Assembly (NCBI RefSeq): GCF_002951835.1
Contig: NZ_CP019448.1
Coordinates: forward strand, 558,001-622,000
DNA length: 64,000 bases
Origin: Simonsiella muelleri ATCC 29453
Lineage (GTDB): Bacteria; Pseudomonadota; Gammaproteobacteria; Burkholderiales; Neisseriaceae
Reading direction: 5' to 3'
Positions 1 to 10,090 of this stretch are shown piece by piece. The notes beneath the pieces are model-generated. The model did no database searches, was not told where the DNA came from, and was given only the letters and a program-made list of their open reading frames with translations. Both the position numbers and the translations under genes were made by a program. Within the stretch, counting starts at the first letter, position 1. Each line of letters opens with the position of its first letter.

Positions 1-76
1 GATGCCCCAATTCGTGTACGCTAACCAACAATAAAATAGCAAATAAAAACGCTAAAATGGTTTGAAGTAATGACAA
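1..76 (-). CDS. rseP: RseP site-2 intramembrane metalloprotease, N-terminal 25 residues
   Basis: Only the start of this gene is present; it runs off the left edge. The reverse strand reads a hydrophobic helix ending in V-H-E-L-G-H, the HExxH zinc motif at residues 21-25. That is where the first transmembrane segment of RseP-type zinc proteases carries it. The start codon is TTG at 74-76; an in-frame stop lies four codons upstream and an AGGGG ribosome-binding site sits six bases before it. RseP cleaves anti-sigma factors and leftover signal peptides in the inner membrane. The short length is the main uncertainty. Confidence 0.8.
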   Translation of the reverse strand, partial: MSLLQTILAFLFAILLLVSVHELGH

Positions 77-137
77 ATCTATCCCCTAAATAATGAAAGG
101 ACTACACGTCCAGCCAATCAAATTCACAAAATATTTT

Positions 138-152
138 TTCAGGCTGCCTGAA
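138..152. repeat. DNA uptake sequence, representative copy of the host 15-mer
   Basis: TTCAGGCTGCCTGAA. This word or its complement recurs dozens of times, both between and inside genes. One strand reads AGGCAGCCTGAA (AG-kingDUS) and the other AGGCTGCCTGAA (AG-simDUS), so the site carries both published dialects. Some copies retain only one 12-mer; king-only copies (about 15) outnumber sim-only copies (about 6) in a hand count. Known role: recognition of self DNA by ComP on type IV pili during transformation. Confidence 0.95.
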
Positions 153-236
153 AACAATCAATAAAACGGCTTCGCATTGTATCAGATATTGTGTTAAATA
201 ATGTTTCATTCACAAATAAAATACATAAAAACAGCA

Positions 237-1022
237 CTATAACCATACAGGCAAAGGCACGCGCATCAACCCAAAATGTTCTGGATAATCCGCACCCGCA
301 AAATACAACCCATCTGGCATAAACGTGGGAGGCGCATCTAAACGACTGCGTTTTTCAATCAATTCCGCAAACTCATTCACACTCAAACGACCACTTCCCA
401 CATACACCAATGCACCCACAATATTGCGTATCATGTGATGCAAAAACGCATTGGCATGAAAATCCAATTTAATTAAATCACCCATCGCTTGAATATCAAT
501 AGAATACATGGTTTTAATTGGCGATTTCGCTTGACATTCTGCCGCCCGAAAACTGGAAAAATCATGTTCACCCAGTAAAAATTGACAGGCAGCCTGAATA
601 TTATTTATATCTAAATTATAATGTGTCCAACCAGCTCGTCCCACCAAAAGCGGCGAGCGCACAGGTGCAAATTGCAGCACATACCGATATCGCCGCGCAA
701 ACGCATCAAATCGCGCATGAAATTCAGACGCAACCGCTTGGGCGTGCAACACCGCTACATCGTTTGGCAAATGCGCATTCACGCCGCGAACCCACGCACT
801 GATGGGACGATTCGCATCGCTATCAAAATGCACCACTTGCGCCGTCGCGTGAACACCAGTATCGGTACGCCCTGCGGCGGTTACTTTAATCGGTTGCTGG
901 GCAATAACAGACAAAGCATGTTCCAACGCCGACTGAACAGTAGGAACATCAGCGGTTTGTTTTTGCCAGCCATAGAATGCGCTGCCATTGTAGGCGAGCG
1001 TGAGAACGTAACGAGTTGTCAT
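237..1022 (-). CDS. truA: tRNA pseudouridine(38-40) synthase TruA
   Basis: This 261-residue protein has the usual TruA length. It opens with the family's Y-x-G-x-x-F-x-G-W-Q motif (residues 11-20) and carries the catalytic aspartate in G-R-T-D-T-G-V-H, Asp54. The enzyme isomerises uridines 38-40 in the anticodon arm of many tRNAs. A host DUS at 585-599 is read in frame near residue 143. The gene lies downstream of nnrD on the same strand, separated by a hairpin made from two DUS. Confidence 0.96.
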   Translation of the reverse strand: MTTRYVLTLAYNGSAFYGWQKQTADVPTVQSALEHALSVIAQQPIKVTAAGRTDTGVHATAQVVHFDSDANRPISAWVRGVNAHLPNDVAVLHAQAVASEFHARFDAFARRYRYVLQFAPVRSPLLVGRAGWTHYNLDINNIQAACQFLLGEHDFSSFRAAECQAKSPIKTMYSIDIQAMGDLIKLDFHANAFLHHMIRNIVGALVYVGSGRLSVNEFAELIEKRSRLDAPPTFMPDGLYFAGADYPEHFGLMRVPLPVWL

Positions 1023-1098
1023 ATCATATTTTTAATAAATAAACTTAAGCAATGGCATCTTAATTAAACAAATCCAACAAAAGATAAGTTTTCACAAC

Positions 1099-1144
1099 GG
1101 TTTCAGGCTGCCTAATCATTCAGGCAGCCTGAAACCATTTTTTT
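1099..1144. terminator. Inverted DUS pair forming a hairpin between nnrD and truA
   Basis: Arms 1099-1113 and 1122-1136 are perfect 15-bp complements with an 8-base loop, and seven T residues follow on the plus strand (1138-1144). Inverted DUS pairs commonly act as terminators in Neisseriaceae. The T run favours the plus direction, although both flanking genes read minus, so the terminator role here is inference. Confidence 0.6.
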
Positions 1145-2084
1145 AAAGATAATCTTTGTCGTAATGAGAATACGGTGATTCAGGTAAATCATTGTGATAA
1201 ACCAATTGGTTACGCAACCAACGAATCGCATCAGCCAATTCACTCGCCACCAAACCAATCGGACCAATATGCAATTGCGCCAAAATATCCGATGCCGCAC
1301 CATGTAACCACACCGCGGCAGGTACGGCTTGCTCTGCGGGAATGCCTTGCGCCAATAAACTCCCCACCACACCAGCCAATACATCACCTGAACCAGCTGT
1401 CGCCAAACCTGCATTACCAGTCGGATTGACCAATAAAAAACCACGCGCCGATGAAATCAACGTATCATGCCCTTTCAAAATCACCCATGCCCGATAGCGC
1501 GATGCCAATTCACGCGCCGCCCAATCGCGACTGGCTTCAATACGCTCTACACTCACATTCAACAAACGTGCTGCTTCCCCAGGGTGTGGCGTTAAAACCA
1601 AGTCGGTGCGTTTGACTTGGTGTGGAAAAAATTCCGAATAGTCGGCTAAAATCGGCAACGCGCCCGCATCTACCACCAATTGCGATATCGAGCTATTCCA
1701 CAATGCTTTTAAAATTTGAATGGCAACATCATTTTGACTCATGCCACAACCAATAATCCAAGTATCCACTTGTTGATGATAATGCGTTACCATGTCCACC
1801 GCATAATCCACCATAATTTCAGGATATTGATGAAACACAGCAGGTGTATTGTGCGCTTGATTCAATAAACCTGTCAGCACTTTACCGCAGCCCGAATACA
1901 ACGCCGCCGAACTTGCCAACATCGCAGCACCGACCATGCCTTTGTTACCGCCAATCACACCGACCGTACCAAATGTCCCTTTATGACTGATTTCGGGACG
2001 TGGCTGGCATAAATCGGGATAATGCTCGTGGGCATATTTTTGATAATTTTCGGTATTAATTAGGGCAGTAGAACGATGGAACAT
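1143..2084 (-). CDS. nnrD: ADP/ATP-dependent NAD(P)H-hydrate dehydratase
   Basis: This protein repairs hydrated NAD(P)H, using ADP or ATP to remove water. It corresponds to the C-terminal (carbohydrate-kinase fold) half of YjeF; the epimerase half is absent. Diagnostic motifs are G-V-I-G-G-N-K-G near residue 42, T-P-H-P-G-E-A in the middle and G-S-G-D-V-L-A-G near residue 230, where the aspartate is catalytic. I place the start at 2084 (313 residues), behind AGAAGAAA. A longer frame to 2186 would translate a DUS and has no ribosome-binding site. Confidence 0.9.
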   Translation of the reverse strand: MFHRSTALINTENYQKYAHEHYPDLCQPRPEISHKGTFGTVGVIGGNKGMVGAAMLASSAALYSGCGKVLTGLLNQAHNTPAVFHQYPEIMVDYAVDMVTHYHQQVDTWIIGCGMSQNDVAIQILKALWNSSISQLVVDAGALPILADYSEFFPHQVKRTDLVLTPHPGEAARLLNVSVERIEASRDWAARELASRYRAWVILKGHDTLISSARGFLLVNPTGNAGLATAGSGDVLAGVVGSLLAQGIPAEQAVPAAVWLHGAASDILAQLHIGPIGLVASELADAIRWLRNQLVYHNDLPESPYSHYDKDYL

Positions 2085-2303
2085 GATATTTCTTCTTGTA
2101 AAATAAAGACGTGGTATGTGGCTATAATGATTGCCCAACGAGACAAATTCACAAAATAAAATCTTCAGGCTGCCTTCAATATACACAACAATTGATTATT
2201 TTAAACTTTAAAATCAAAGTAATATAAGTAAATTATTATTTACTCTTCAGGCTGCCTGAAAAAATCAAATAAAATAAATATTATTCTAACACAAGCAACA
2301 AAC

Positions 2304-2343
2304 AAAAAAACTGCTTGAATACCCAAGCCATTCAAGCAGTTTT
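2304..2343 (-). terminator. Rho-independent terminator of efp
   Basis: Stem arms CTGCTTGAAT and ATTCAAGCAG with a 10-base loop lie just past the efp stop. On the minus strand seven T residues follow. It does not use a DUS, unlike many terminators here. Confidence 0.85.
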
Positions 2344-2361
2344 ATTTCATAAATAAATTAA

Positions 2362-2922
2362 TTAAGCACGTTTGCGGAATTCGCCAGTACGCGTATCAAT
2401 TTCAATTTTGTCGCCATTTTCAACGTAAGACATCACTTGAATTTCAGTGCCACCCACCAAACGAGCGGTTTTCATCACTTTACCAGACGTATCGCCTTTG
2501 ACAGCAGGCTCGGTGTATTCCACTTCGCGCACGATAATGGTTGGCAATTCAACAGAAATTGGATTGCCTTCGTAGAAAGTTACTTCGCAATCGTCTTCCA
2601 TGCCGTCCACAATGAATGGTAAAGCATCGCCAATGTTTTCGGCTTCAATTTCGTATTGATTAAACTCTTCGTCCATAAACACATACATGGGGTCAGCGAA
2701 ATAACTGTATTTGCAATTTTTACGTGATAATACAATCACATCAAATTTATCATCGGCTTTAACGATGGTTTCAGATGCTGCGCCAGTGAGCAAATTTTTC
2801 AATTTCATAGACACTTTAGCAGAAGAGCGCCCACCTTTGATGTATTCGGTTTTTTGCACAACCATAGGGTCGTTACCAATCATAAATACATTACCAGCGC
2901 GTAATTCTTGAGCGGTTTTCAT
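2362..2922 (-). CDS. efp: Translation elongation factor P
   Basis: EF-P binds the ribosome between the P and E sites and relieves stalling at polyproline. The 186-residue length and three-domain sequence are typical. The tip of the domain I loop reads Y-I-K-G-G-R-S-S, with arginine at residue 32. This is the EF-P subtype modified by arginine rhamnosylation (EarP), as in Neisseria and Pseudomonas, rather than the lysine type; earP itself is not in the window. The gene has its own terminator at 2304-2343. Confidence 0.97.
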   Translation of the reverse strand: MKTAQELRAGNVFMIGNDPMVVQKTEYIKGGRSSAKVSMKLKNLLTGAASETIVKADDKFDVIVLSRKNCKYSYFADPMYVFMDEEFNQYEIEAENIGDALPFIVDGMEDDCEVTFYEGNPISVELPTIIVREVEYTEPAVKGDTSGKVMKTARLVGGTEIQVMSYVENGDKIEIDTRTGEFRKRA

Positions 2923-3073
2923 GAGAATAATCTTTCAATAAAAAAGTTGGAAAATGGTTAAAACGGCGAATTTTAACCGATTTTATATACCTTTGCAAAA
3001 TACCGTCTTGGGTGTCATAAAATCTTTTTCAGGCTGCCTGAAATATTGATGTCGGTACTGTAAAAACCAAAAT

Positions 3074-5320
3074 TTAACTGATGCGTTGAGATTTTTGATG
3101 AACACCGTATTTACCATATTTTTCATTATAAGCATCGTAGCTGTAATAATTTTTTGCGCTACGTTCCACGCCATTCAAAATCACGCCATTAATTCGCACG
3201 TTACCCGCTTCAAAACGCGACACACACGCATCTAATTCACGCAAACTGGTTCGCCCAAAACGACTCACCAACAATCTGATGCCAGCATATTGCCCCATCA
3301 CAGCAGCATCGGTTACCGCTAAAATCGGTGGGGTATCCAAAACCACATAATCATAATGTGCATCTGCCCATACCAAAAATTTTTCTATTTTTTTGTTTAA
3401 TAATAACTCTGATGGATTTTTAGGCGTATTGCCACCACTAACAAAATGCAAACCAGCTAGATTGGTTTTCCAAATATTATGGGTGTACTGAGTATCACTG
3501 CTCGCCAAAATTTCCGCAAAACCTTCGCTAGATGGCATGGATAATAAATGATGCATATAACCTTTACGCATATCTCCATCAATTAACAACACTTTTTTAC
3601 CCGCTTGCGCCATCAATACCGCCAAATTCGCCGCTACAAACGATTTCCCTACTTCCGGAGTCGCACCCGAAATCATGATGACTTTGTTTACTGCACTCAT
3701 GCTGCTGAAAAACAAATTGGTACGCAAAGCGCGTAAAGCCTCCACCGCAATATCGGTCGGGTCTTTCAACACCAGCATACTGTTAGAACGAACGTATTTT
3801 TTCTTACTGAAACGTTTCAACGCACTGTCGCGTTTTTGTTGTGAATGCGATATTGGAATGCTAACAATCACGTCCAATCCCAATGCTTCAATTTCATCTT
3901 CATCATGAATACCTTGATTTATAAATGATTTAATTAAATAAAATCCCGAACCAAACAACAACCCAATCACCCCCGCCAACAACACAATAATCAATTTTTT
4001 CGGTTTAATCGGTTTAGGAGGCGTGGCGGCAGAATCAATAATCCGCACATTGCCTTCCGAGCTGGCTTTCAGAATATTCAATTCTTGTTGTTTGCTTAAT
4101 AATTGCACATAAATGCCCTGATTGATTTCCACATTTCGCGTCAGGCGAATAATGTCTTGCTGCATAGAAGGCATTTTGGTGATTTGATTATTTAATTTGG
4201 CTTTGGATTCATTCAAAATTTGAATTTTGTCTCGCAAAGCTTTTTGCGATGGGTGTTCACGCGTGTAAACTTCATTTAATACAGCCTGTTCAGTACGCAA
4301 ATCAACCAGTTGCATTTCAATTTTATTCAAACTTTCCAGCACGCCTTTGGCTTCTTGAGGCACATCAACCGAGCCACTTTGGGCGCGATATGCATTCAAC
4401 GCATTTTCCGCTTCTTGCAACACATTTTTTAAACGCGGTAATTCTTCATCAATAAAACGCAAACCATTTGAGGCAGCCTGAATATCTTTATTGCGATTTT
4501 CAGCCGCATAATTTTGCATGATTTGATTCAAAATGGTTTGAATAAGCGTGGGATTGGTACCGTTTAGTGTCAAACCTATCATGGGACTGTTTTTGCTTTT
4601 TGGCGCAACGTTTAGATTTTTATTGATATTCTCAATGCTTGTTAAACCAGAATAATGCGTTAAATCAAATTCTTGATTCGGTTCAGCAACGATTTTCTCA
4701 ACGATTAATTCGCCGTCTTGTCCGATTTTAAGCGGAACACCAACGCTGCCCGTGTAATTTTGTTTGGTAGGTGTCAGTAACGAGAACGTAGTCGGCGATA
4801 AAACGCGCAATTTAAATGATTTATCGTATAAGTATTCAGGCAGCCTGAATTGTGCCACCACCACTTCAGGCTGCATCATATTGATGTTGGGACTTTCGGT
4901 ACGGCTAATGAACTGTTTGAGTTTTACCCAATGCGAAATCTCAGGCATTATACCAATATGCAAGTTTAAATCTCGCACCGTTTTACCCAACACGCGACGC
5001 GATTTAATCATGTCTACTTCAGAATCGGCAGGCGTTTTCTGTATCCCCCCAACAATATCACTCAAATCACCCAGCACTTGGTTTTTGCTGTTGGTAAATT
5101 CGACCATGCCATTGGCTTGATAAATCGGTGTACTGGTTATGGCATACCCCGCACCCAATACAGTTATCAACACCGCAATGGCAATGATTTTCCATTTTTG
5201 AAACCACAACACACCAAATACTTGCATTAAATCAATTTCATCATCGCTAAAATTCATGGGGGATGGAGCAGATTGTGTGGTTTGATTGGAATTGCGTGAA
5301 TAACGAGAATAAATAGCCAT
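3074..5320 (-). CDS. Polysaccharide biosynthesis tyrosine autokinase (Wzc/BY-kinase type)
   Basis: This 748-residue inner-membrane protein has a Wzz-like chain-length domain at the N-terminus (first membrane helix near residues 40-60). A long periplasmic coiled-coil part follows, then a second helix near 445-465 and a cytoplasmic BY-kinase domain. Walker A reads S-G-A-T-P-E-V-G-K-S near residue 550 and Walker A' reads L-L-I-D-G-D-M-R-K near 580. The C-terminal tail carries the expected tyrosine cluster (Tyr725, 726, 728, 731, 735, 738). Family role: cycles of autophosphorylation control capsule or exopolysaccharide export. No wza, flippase or glycosyltransferase genes adjoin it, so its partners must lie elsewhere. 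Confidence 0.92.
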   Translation of the reverse strand: MAIYSRYSRNSNQTTQSAPSPMNFSDDEIDLMQVFGVLWFQKWKIIAIAVLITVLGAGYAITSTPIYQANGMVEFTNSKNQVLGDLSDIVGGIQKTPADSEVDMIKSRRVLGKTVRDLNLHIGIMPEISHWVKLKQFISRTESPNINMMQPEVVVAQFRLPEYLYDKSFKLRVLSPTTFSLLTPTKQNYTGSVGVPLKIGQDGELIVEKIVAEPNQEFDLTHYSGLTSIENINKNLNVAPKSKNSPMIGLTLNGTNPTLIQTILNQIMQNYAAENRNKDIQAASNGLRFIDEELPRLKNVLQEAENALNAYRAQSGSVDVPQEAKGVLESLNKIEMQLVDLRTEQAVLNEVYTREHPSQKALRDKIQILNESKAKLNNQITKMPSMQQDIIRLTRNVEINQGIYVQLLSKQQELNILKASSEGNVRIIDSAATPPKPIKPKKLIIVLLAGVIGLLFGSGFYLIKSFINQGIHDEDEIEALGLDVIVSIPISHSQQKRDSALKRFSKKKYVRSNSMLVLKDPTDIAVEALRALRTNLFFSSMSAVNKVIMISGATPEVGKSFVAANLAVLMAQAGKKVLLIDGDMRKGYMHHLLSMPSSEGFAEILASSDTQYTHNIWKTNLAGLHFVSGGNTPKNPSELLLNKKIEKFLVWADAHYDYVVLDTPPILAVTDAAVMGQYAGIRLLVSRFGRTSLRELDACVSRFEAGNVRINGVILNGVERSAKNYYSYDAYNEKYGKYGVHQKSQRIS

Positions 5321-5393
5321 ATTTCAAATTCTTATACATAATAAAACCATAAAACTTCGCTTTTTGTTAATTGAGAAATTCTAGGCAAAACCA

Positions 5394-5510
5394 TATACGG
5401 TGTTCTAAATTCAAAGGAACAAGGCGATAATATCCGCCGTATAAACTTGATACATAAGAACATTAGCAACGCTGTATTTATTTGAATTGAAAGCACTATA
5501 AAGCACTATA
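5394..5510. repeat. Correia-like miniature repeat upstream of the tyrosine kinase
   Basis: The right end reads TTTGAATTGAAAGCACTATA, and its last ten bases are repeated directly at 5501-5510. The left end near 5394 is a degraded inverted match. The interior contains ACAAGGCGAT and AGCAACGCTGTA, resembling the body of Correia elements. It fills much of the 351-bp gap before the kinase start and may affect its promoter. The rest of the gap is featureless AT-rich sequence. Confidence 0.55.
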
Positions 5511-5671
5511 AATATATAAACAAAAAGAATTGTTAATTATATCATGCTTGAATGCTTGATATTATTTAGATACTTTTTCTTAGTTAAAATTGGGTATACC
5601 TAAAACTTGTAAATTCAAATAATTGACATCACAATAACCACTATTACATTTATCCAAATGTTGTAAAAGTA

Positions 5672-6355
5672 ATGCAAAATCTTTCAAGCAGCCTTAATTT
5701 TTTTGGAATCATGCCCATGACCCAATCATCAGCGTTTACCATTAAATTAATTTTATTATTTACACTATTATTTACAATATGTTACGGAGGAAGCAGCTTA
5801 ATCAACACCTTATTTCCACGCGAAACATTTTCGCCAGCCTTAGATTTTGAACAATATTTACCCATTCACGGACAATGGGTGTGGGTTTACTTTTCATTAC
5901 CTGTCGCGTTAATGGTAACTATTTGGCGATTAGGGTGGTACGAAAAATGGCGATTTTTTGTAGTCTTGTGTGGCGAACTGTTTTCAGGCTGCCTGATTTT
6001 TTTATTGTTTCCCATGAAATTATCGTTTCACGCACAAGCAACAGATGCGGTTCGTATCGCGCATATTATTGGCATGACACATAATTATTTGCCATCTTTA
6101 CACGCAGCGTTCGCGTGGACATTGGCATTGGCATGGCAACACGAAAAATGGACAATGCGACTGCTGGCGTGGATTTACGCATGGGCGGTGGTCATCAGCA
6201 CGGTAGCCATTCAAGCACATCACATCGCTGATGCGGTTTCAGGCTGCCTGTTAGCTGATGTGTGGTGGCGTGTACTTTCGCGTTACGATTATCAAATTAA
6301 CATACCCAAATTTCTAACTTCATCAATCATCAAAACACGAAGCACATCACGATAA
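5672..6355 (+). CDS. PAP2-superfamily membrane phosphatase
   Basis: This is a polytopic membrane protein of 227 residues. The PAP2 signature is visible as L-P-S-L-H-A-A (motif C2, near residue 140) and H-H-I-A-D-A (motif C3, with the expected His and Asp, near residue 180). Such enzymes hydrolyse lipid phosphates or diphosphates, for example undecaprenyl diphosphate, at the periplasmic face; the substrate here is not evident. The start is uncertain: ATG codons at 5711 and 5717, behind GGAATC, are as plausible as 5672. An in-frame DUS (5982) codes for S-G-C-L within a membrane segment. Confidence 0.75.
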   Translation: MQNLSSSLNFFGIMPMTQSSAFTIKLILLFTLLFTICYGGSSLINTLFPRETFSPALDFEQYLPIHGQWVWVYFSLPVALMVTIWRLGWYEKWRFFVVLCGELFSGCLIFLLFPMKLSFHAQATDAVRIAHIIGMTHNYLPSLHAAFAWTLALAWQHEKWTMRLLAWIYAWAVVISTVAIQAHHIADAVSGCLLADVWWRVLSRYDYQINIPKFLTSSIIKTRSTSR

Positions 6356-6470
6356 AACACACAAACAATAATATGTTGAAAAGATTTCAGGCTGCCTGAA
6401 ATAGCGAACGAGTCATCCACTCACCAAATTCTTAGTAGGTAGATTTCTGCCTGAAAAGAGATTTGATTAA

Positions 6471-7253
6471 TTAACGAATAATTCCACGTTTTGACGATTC
6501 AATAAAATCACGTAAAATCTCTAACTCATTGCTTTCTTGTGGCATTTCAGCAATTTTAGTTTTAGCATCATTGAGACTTAAATCTTGCATATAAATGGCT
6601 TTATAGGCTTTTTTAACATTGCTGATTTGTTCGGCGGTAAAACCATTGCGACGCATACCTTCGCTATTCAATCCAGCAGGTTCAGCACGATAACCCGATG
6701 CCATAAAATAAGGTGGTACGTCTTTGTGTACACCGGCGGCAAATGCAGTCATGGCGTAATTGCCAATGCGGCAAAATTGGAAAATCAACGTATAGCCACC
6801 CAACACGACATAATCGCCAATTTCAACGTGTCCTGCCAAACTGGCATTATTGGCAAAAATGGTGTGGTTACCCACTACGCAATCATGCGCCAAATGGCAA
6901 TACGCCATAATCCAATTATCATCACCCAAACGCGTCTCACCAATGCCCGTTACTGTACCTGTATTGAAAGTGGTAAATTCACGAATGGTATTGCGGTTAC
7001 CAATAATAAGTTTGGTGGGCTCATCACGGTATTTTTTGTCTTGCGGTTGTGCGCCCAAGCTAGCAAATTGGAAAATTTGGTTGTTATTTCCGATGGTTGT
7101 GTGTCCTTCAATCACAACGTGTGGTCCAATTTCTGTGTCTGCGCCAATTTGCACATTTGCACCAATAATGCTGTAAGCACCTACTTTGACGCTGCTGTCT
7201 AATTGTGCTTTGGAATCAATGATGGCAGTGGGATGAATGAATGGTTCGGTCAT
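6471..7253 (-). CDS. lpxA: UDP-N-acetylglucosamine 3-O-acyltransferase LpxA
   Basis: LpxA performs the first acylation of lipid A synthesis, moving a hydroxyacyl chain from ACP to UDP-GlcNAc in the cytoplasm. The 260 residues show consecutive hexapeptide repeats (left-handed beta-helix) to about residue 190. The active-site string C-H-L-A-H-D-C places the catalytic base at His123. A helical C-terminal domain follows. It lies 47 bp behind fabZ on the same strand, the common fabZ-lpxA pairing, but lpxD is not adjacent as it is in many relatives. Confidence 0.97.
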   Translation of the reverse strand: MTEPFIHPTAIIDSKAQLDSSVKVGAYSIIGANVQIGADTEIGPHVVIEGHTTIGNNNQIFQFASLGAQPQDKKYRDEPTKLIIGNRNTIREFTTFNTGTVTGIGETRLGDDNWIMAYCHLAHDCVVGNHTIFANNASLAGHVEIGDYVVLGGYTLIFQFCRIGNYAMTAFAAGVHKDVPPYFMASGYRAEPAGLNSEGMRRNGFTAEQISNVKKAYKAIYMQDLSLNDAKTKIAEMPQESNELEILRDFIESSKRGIIR

Positions 7254-7300
7254 GATGAATTTCCTTCGTCAATATGGTTTCAGGCTGCCTAAAAAAACAA

Positions 7301-7756
7301 TCATGCTTGTACTTTGCGTTTAGCGCACATGATTTCGGCTTCCACTGCCAACTCATCGCCCACAAACGCTTGAGCGGCGAATTTACCGATACCGCGTTTG
7401 CTTTGCAGCAATTGAATTTGGAAAGTCAATTGATCGCCTGGAATGACTTGACGTTTGAAACGCGCATTGTCAATACCTGCGAAAAAGTAGATTTCATCGT
7501 GGTTACGACCGCCTTCGGTTAAAATCGCCAATGCGCCACAAGCCTGCGCCATCGCTTCAATAATCAATACTCCAGGCATCACGGGAAAATCGGGAAAATG
7601 CCCCATGAATTGAGGTTCATTCATGCTGATATTTTTTATTGCAGTCAATGACTTACCGCTTTCAAATGCCATGATTCGGTCAAGTAGCATAAATGGATAG
7701 CGGTGTGGGATTAATTTCTGAATGTCTTTTGCTTCAATGGGTAAGGTTACTTGCAT
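7301..7756 (-). CDS. fabZ: 3-hydroxyacyl-ACP dehydratase FabZ
   Basis: FabZ dehydrates 3-hydroxyacyl-ACP in type II fatty acid synthesis and competes with LpxA for hydroxyacyl-ACP. With the start at 7756 (GGAT ribosome-binding site) the protein has 151 residues. The hot-dog fold active site is clear: H-R-Y-P-F at 18-22, His53 in G-H-F-P and Glu67 in I-E-A-M-A-Q. A longer frame to 7792 lacks a ribosome-binding site. A DUS occupies the 47-bp spacer to lpxA. Confidence 0.96.
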   Translation of the reverse strand: MQVTLPIEAKDIQKLIPHRYPFMLLDRIMAFESGKSLTAIKNISMNEPQFMGHFPDFPVMPGVLIIEAMAQACGALAILTEGGRNHDEIYFFAGIDNARFKRQVIPGDQLTFQIQLLQSKRGIGKFAAQAFVGDELAVEAEIMCAKRKVQA

Positions 7757-7874
7757 GGGTTTATCCAAAATGTATTTAAAGTAAAAAATCAAATTTTACC
7801 GTATTTCAGGCAGCCTGAAACGGAAAAAAGCATAGCTGCATCATACAGTATGCTTTCAAAAGGAAATCTCTTTA

Positions 7875-8237
7875 TTATTCAATTATTTTTTTTTCTGCTT
7901 GAAATAATGCACGTCTACAAGTAGATAAATTAGCGACTTGACGGTCAAGCACAAGATAAATAAATATATTATCTTGTTTACTGCATGGGCAAAGCAAATG
8001 GTATTGCGAAGTCATGCTAATCACAATATCATGAATAAAATCATCATTTTCCAGCAATTCAATCGTGTGTTTTTTAGCACGAATGATTTCACAACCACTT
8101 GCGGCGACCACTTCTAAATCAAAATCGGTTTGATTTATTGCCGATGCCATCATCATACCACTTTCATAATCCACAATGGCGGCTGCAATCACGCCTCCCA
8201 GTTTGGCGAGCGCGTTCACTATTTCGTTTAACTTCAT
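7875..8237 (-). CDS. Roadblock/LC7-like small protein
   Basis: This 120-residue soluble protein resembles the roadblock/LC7 (MglB-like) fold. It has an N-terminal helix, a strand rich in alanine and isoleucine leading to D-Y-E-S-G near residue 25, a central helix and two C-terminal strands ending in a lysine-rich tail. Bacterial members often modulate small GTPases, but no GTPase gene adjoins it. It stands alone, with a DUS downstream (7804-7818). The family assignment comes from sequence pattern only; the function is unknown. Confidence 0.55.
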   Translation of the reverse strand: MKLNEIVNALAKLGGVIAAAIVDYESGMMMASAINQTDFDLEVVAASGCEIIRAKKHTIELLENDDFIHDIVISMTSQYHLLCPCSKQDNIFIYLVLDRQVANLSTCRRALFQAEKKIIE

Positions 8238-8467
8238 CTTGAAATTCTTTCTTTAACAACTTTAAGTTTTTATTTAGCATCATTATTTTTGCATTAAGCT
8301 AAATATCACGCAAACGATTGATTATAAAATTACATAAGTATAACAAATTATTGCTACGTAAGCGTATTTTAAATTTATTGGTAAATTAAATTTCAACTAT
8401 ATATTAACAAAATAAACTAATATTTCAAATAATTAAATTATTTTTTTTGAACAAAAGATTTTATACC

Positions 8468-8496
8468 TTGACATCAAAGGCAGCTTATTGCATAAT
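8468..8496 (+). promoter_or_regulatory. Sigma-70 promoter of tRNA-Ser(GCT)
   Basis: TTGACA (8468-8473) and CATAAT (8491-8496) are separated by exactly 17 bases and end 18 bases before the mature tRNA. This is the clearest promoter in the window. The remaining 230 bp up to the roadblock gene are AT-rich with no other feature. Confidence 0.85.
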
Positions 8497-8514
8497 CCAC
8501 AGCTTAACGAATTT

Positions 8515-8608
8515 GGAGTAATGGCTGAGAGGCTGAAGGCACACCCCTGCTAAGGGTGCATCTGGGCTATAACCTGGATCGAGGGTTCGAATCCCTCTTA
8601 CTCCGCCA
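8515..8608 (+). tRNA. tRNA-Ser (anticodon GCT)
   Basis: A long-variable-arm tRNA with acceptor stem GGAGTAA/TTACTCC, anticodon loop C-T-G-C-T-A-A, the invariant GGTTCGAATCC T arm and an encoded CCA at 8606-8608. It reads AGC and AGT serine codons. Confidence 0.97.
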
Positions 8609-8614
8609 AATATA

Positions 8615-8646
8615 AATCCTGAAATCTTTGGTTTCAGGATTTTTTT
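8615..8646 (+). terminator. Terminator of tRNA-Ser(GCT)
   Basis: Arms AATCCTGAAA and TTTCAGGATT (10 bp, 7-base loop) are followed by a T run. It stands seven bases after the tRNA CCA. Confidence 0.9.
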
Positions 8647-8714
8647 GCCTCTCATTTACATTTATGTTTTCAGGCTGCCTAAATAAAATAGGCAGACTGA
8701 AAATTATTTTTTAA

Positions 8715-9539
<825 letters not shown>

Positions 9540-9547
9540 CTAACCAT

Positions 9548-9922
9548 TTATTTTTGAATAGAATTATGTTTTTTCAAGATTGCTTCGCGAGCGTAATCCA
9601 ATGCGCTGCCTGAAATGCGTGCAACACGGTCGCCATTAAAATACACGGTCAAATCGCGTTTTTCTTTGATTTTGCCACCATGCGTGATGGCATAATCGTA
9701 AACCCATTGATTATCACGAAAAGCTGGACGCAGCAAAGGTTTGCCCAAAGTTAATTCCACTTGTTCGCGAGTCATGCCCGTTTGCAGCGACATGACCGCA
9801 TCGGCATCTAATGGCATGCCTTGTACCACGGGCATTTTGTAATAAGGTAATTTTTCCACCACGCTGGGGGTACAGGCTGCCAAACTCAAGGCGGCGGCGG
9901 TTATCATGAACCAAGTTTTCAT
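9548..9922 (-). CDS. bamE: Outer membrane assembly lipoprotein BamE (SmpA/OmlA)
   Basis: BamE is a lipoprotein of the beta-barrel assembly machine on the inner face of the outer membrane. The signal peptide ends in lipobox L-A-A-C with acylated Cys17. The mature part contains the family's L-Q-x-G-M-T-x-x-Q-V near residues 46-55, then G-K-P-L-L-R-P-A-F and N-Q-W-V-Y-D-Y. At 124 residues the length is normal. It is divergent from fur, an order I recall from Neisseria meningitidis. Confidence 0.93.
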   Translation of the reverse strand: MKTWFMITAAALSLAACTPSVVEKLPYYKMPVVQGMPLDADAVMSLQTGMTREQVELTLGKPLLRPAFRDNQWVYDYAITHGGKIKEKRDLTVYFNGDRVARISGSALDYAREAILKKHNSIQK

Positions 9923-10090
9923 GTGAATTTGCCTTTCGTCAAAAAGGTGAATGGACTATACAAACAGGCTAATTAGAAATTTTTACTATTTAGACGTGTG
10001 CAAGTGCGTAAAAAATGCGTATTATAGCGACTTTCAACAGTTACGCCTAACGGCTTGTTTTGGCGGATAGAATATACACAAAGGTTTTTT

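Noticed and set aside
2085..2186. N-terminal extension of nnrD by 34 residues
   Set aside because: It translates a DUS and promoter-like DNA and lacks a ribosome-binding site; the ATG at 2084 has AGAAGAAA and begins where the family sequence begins.
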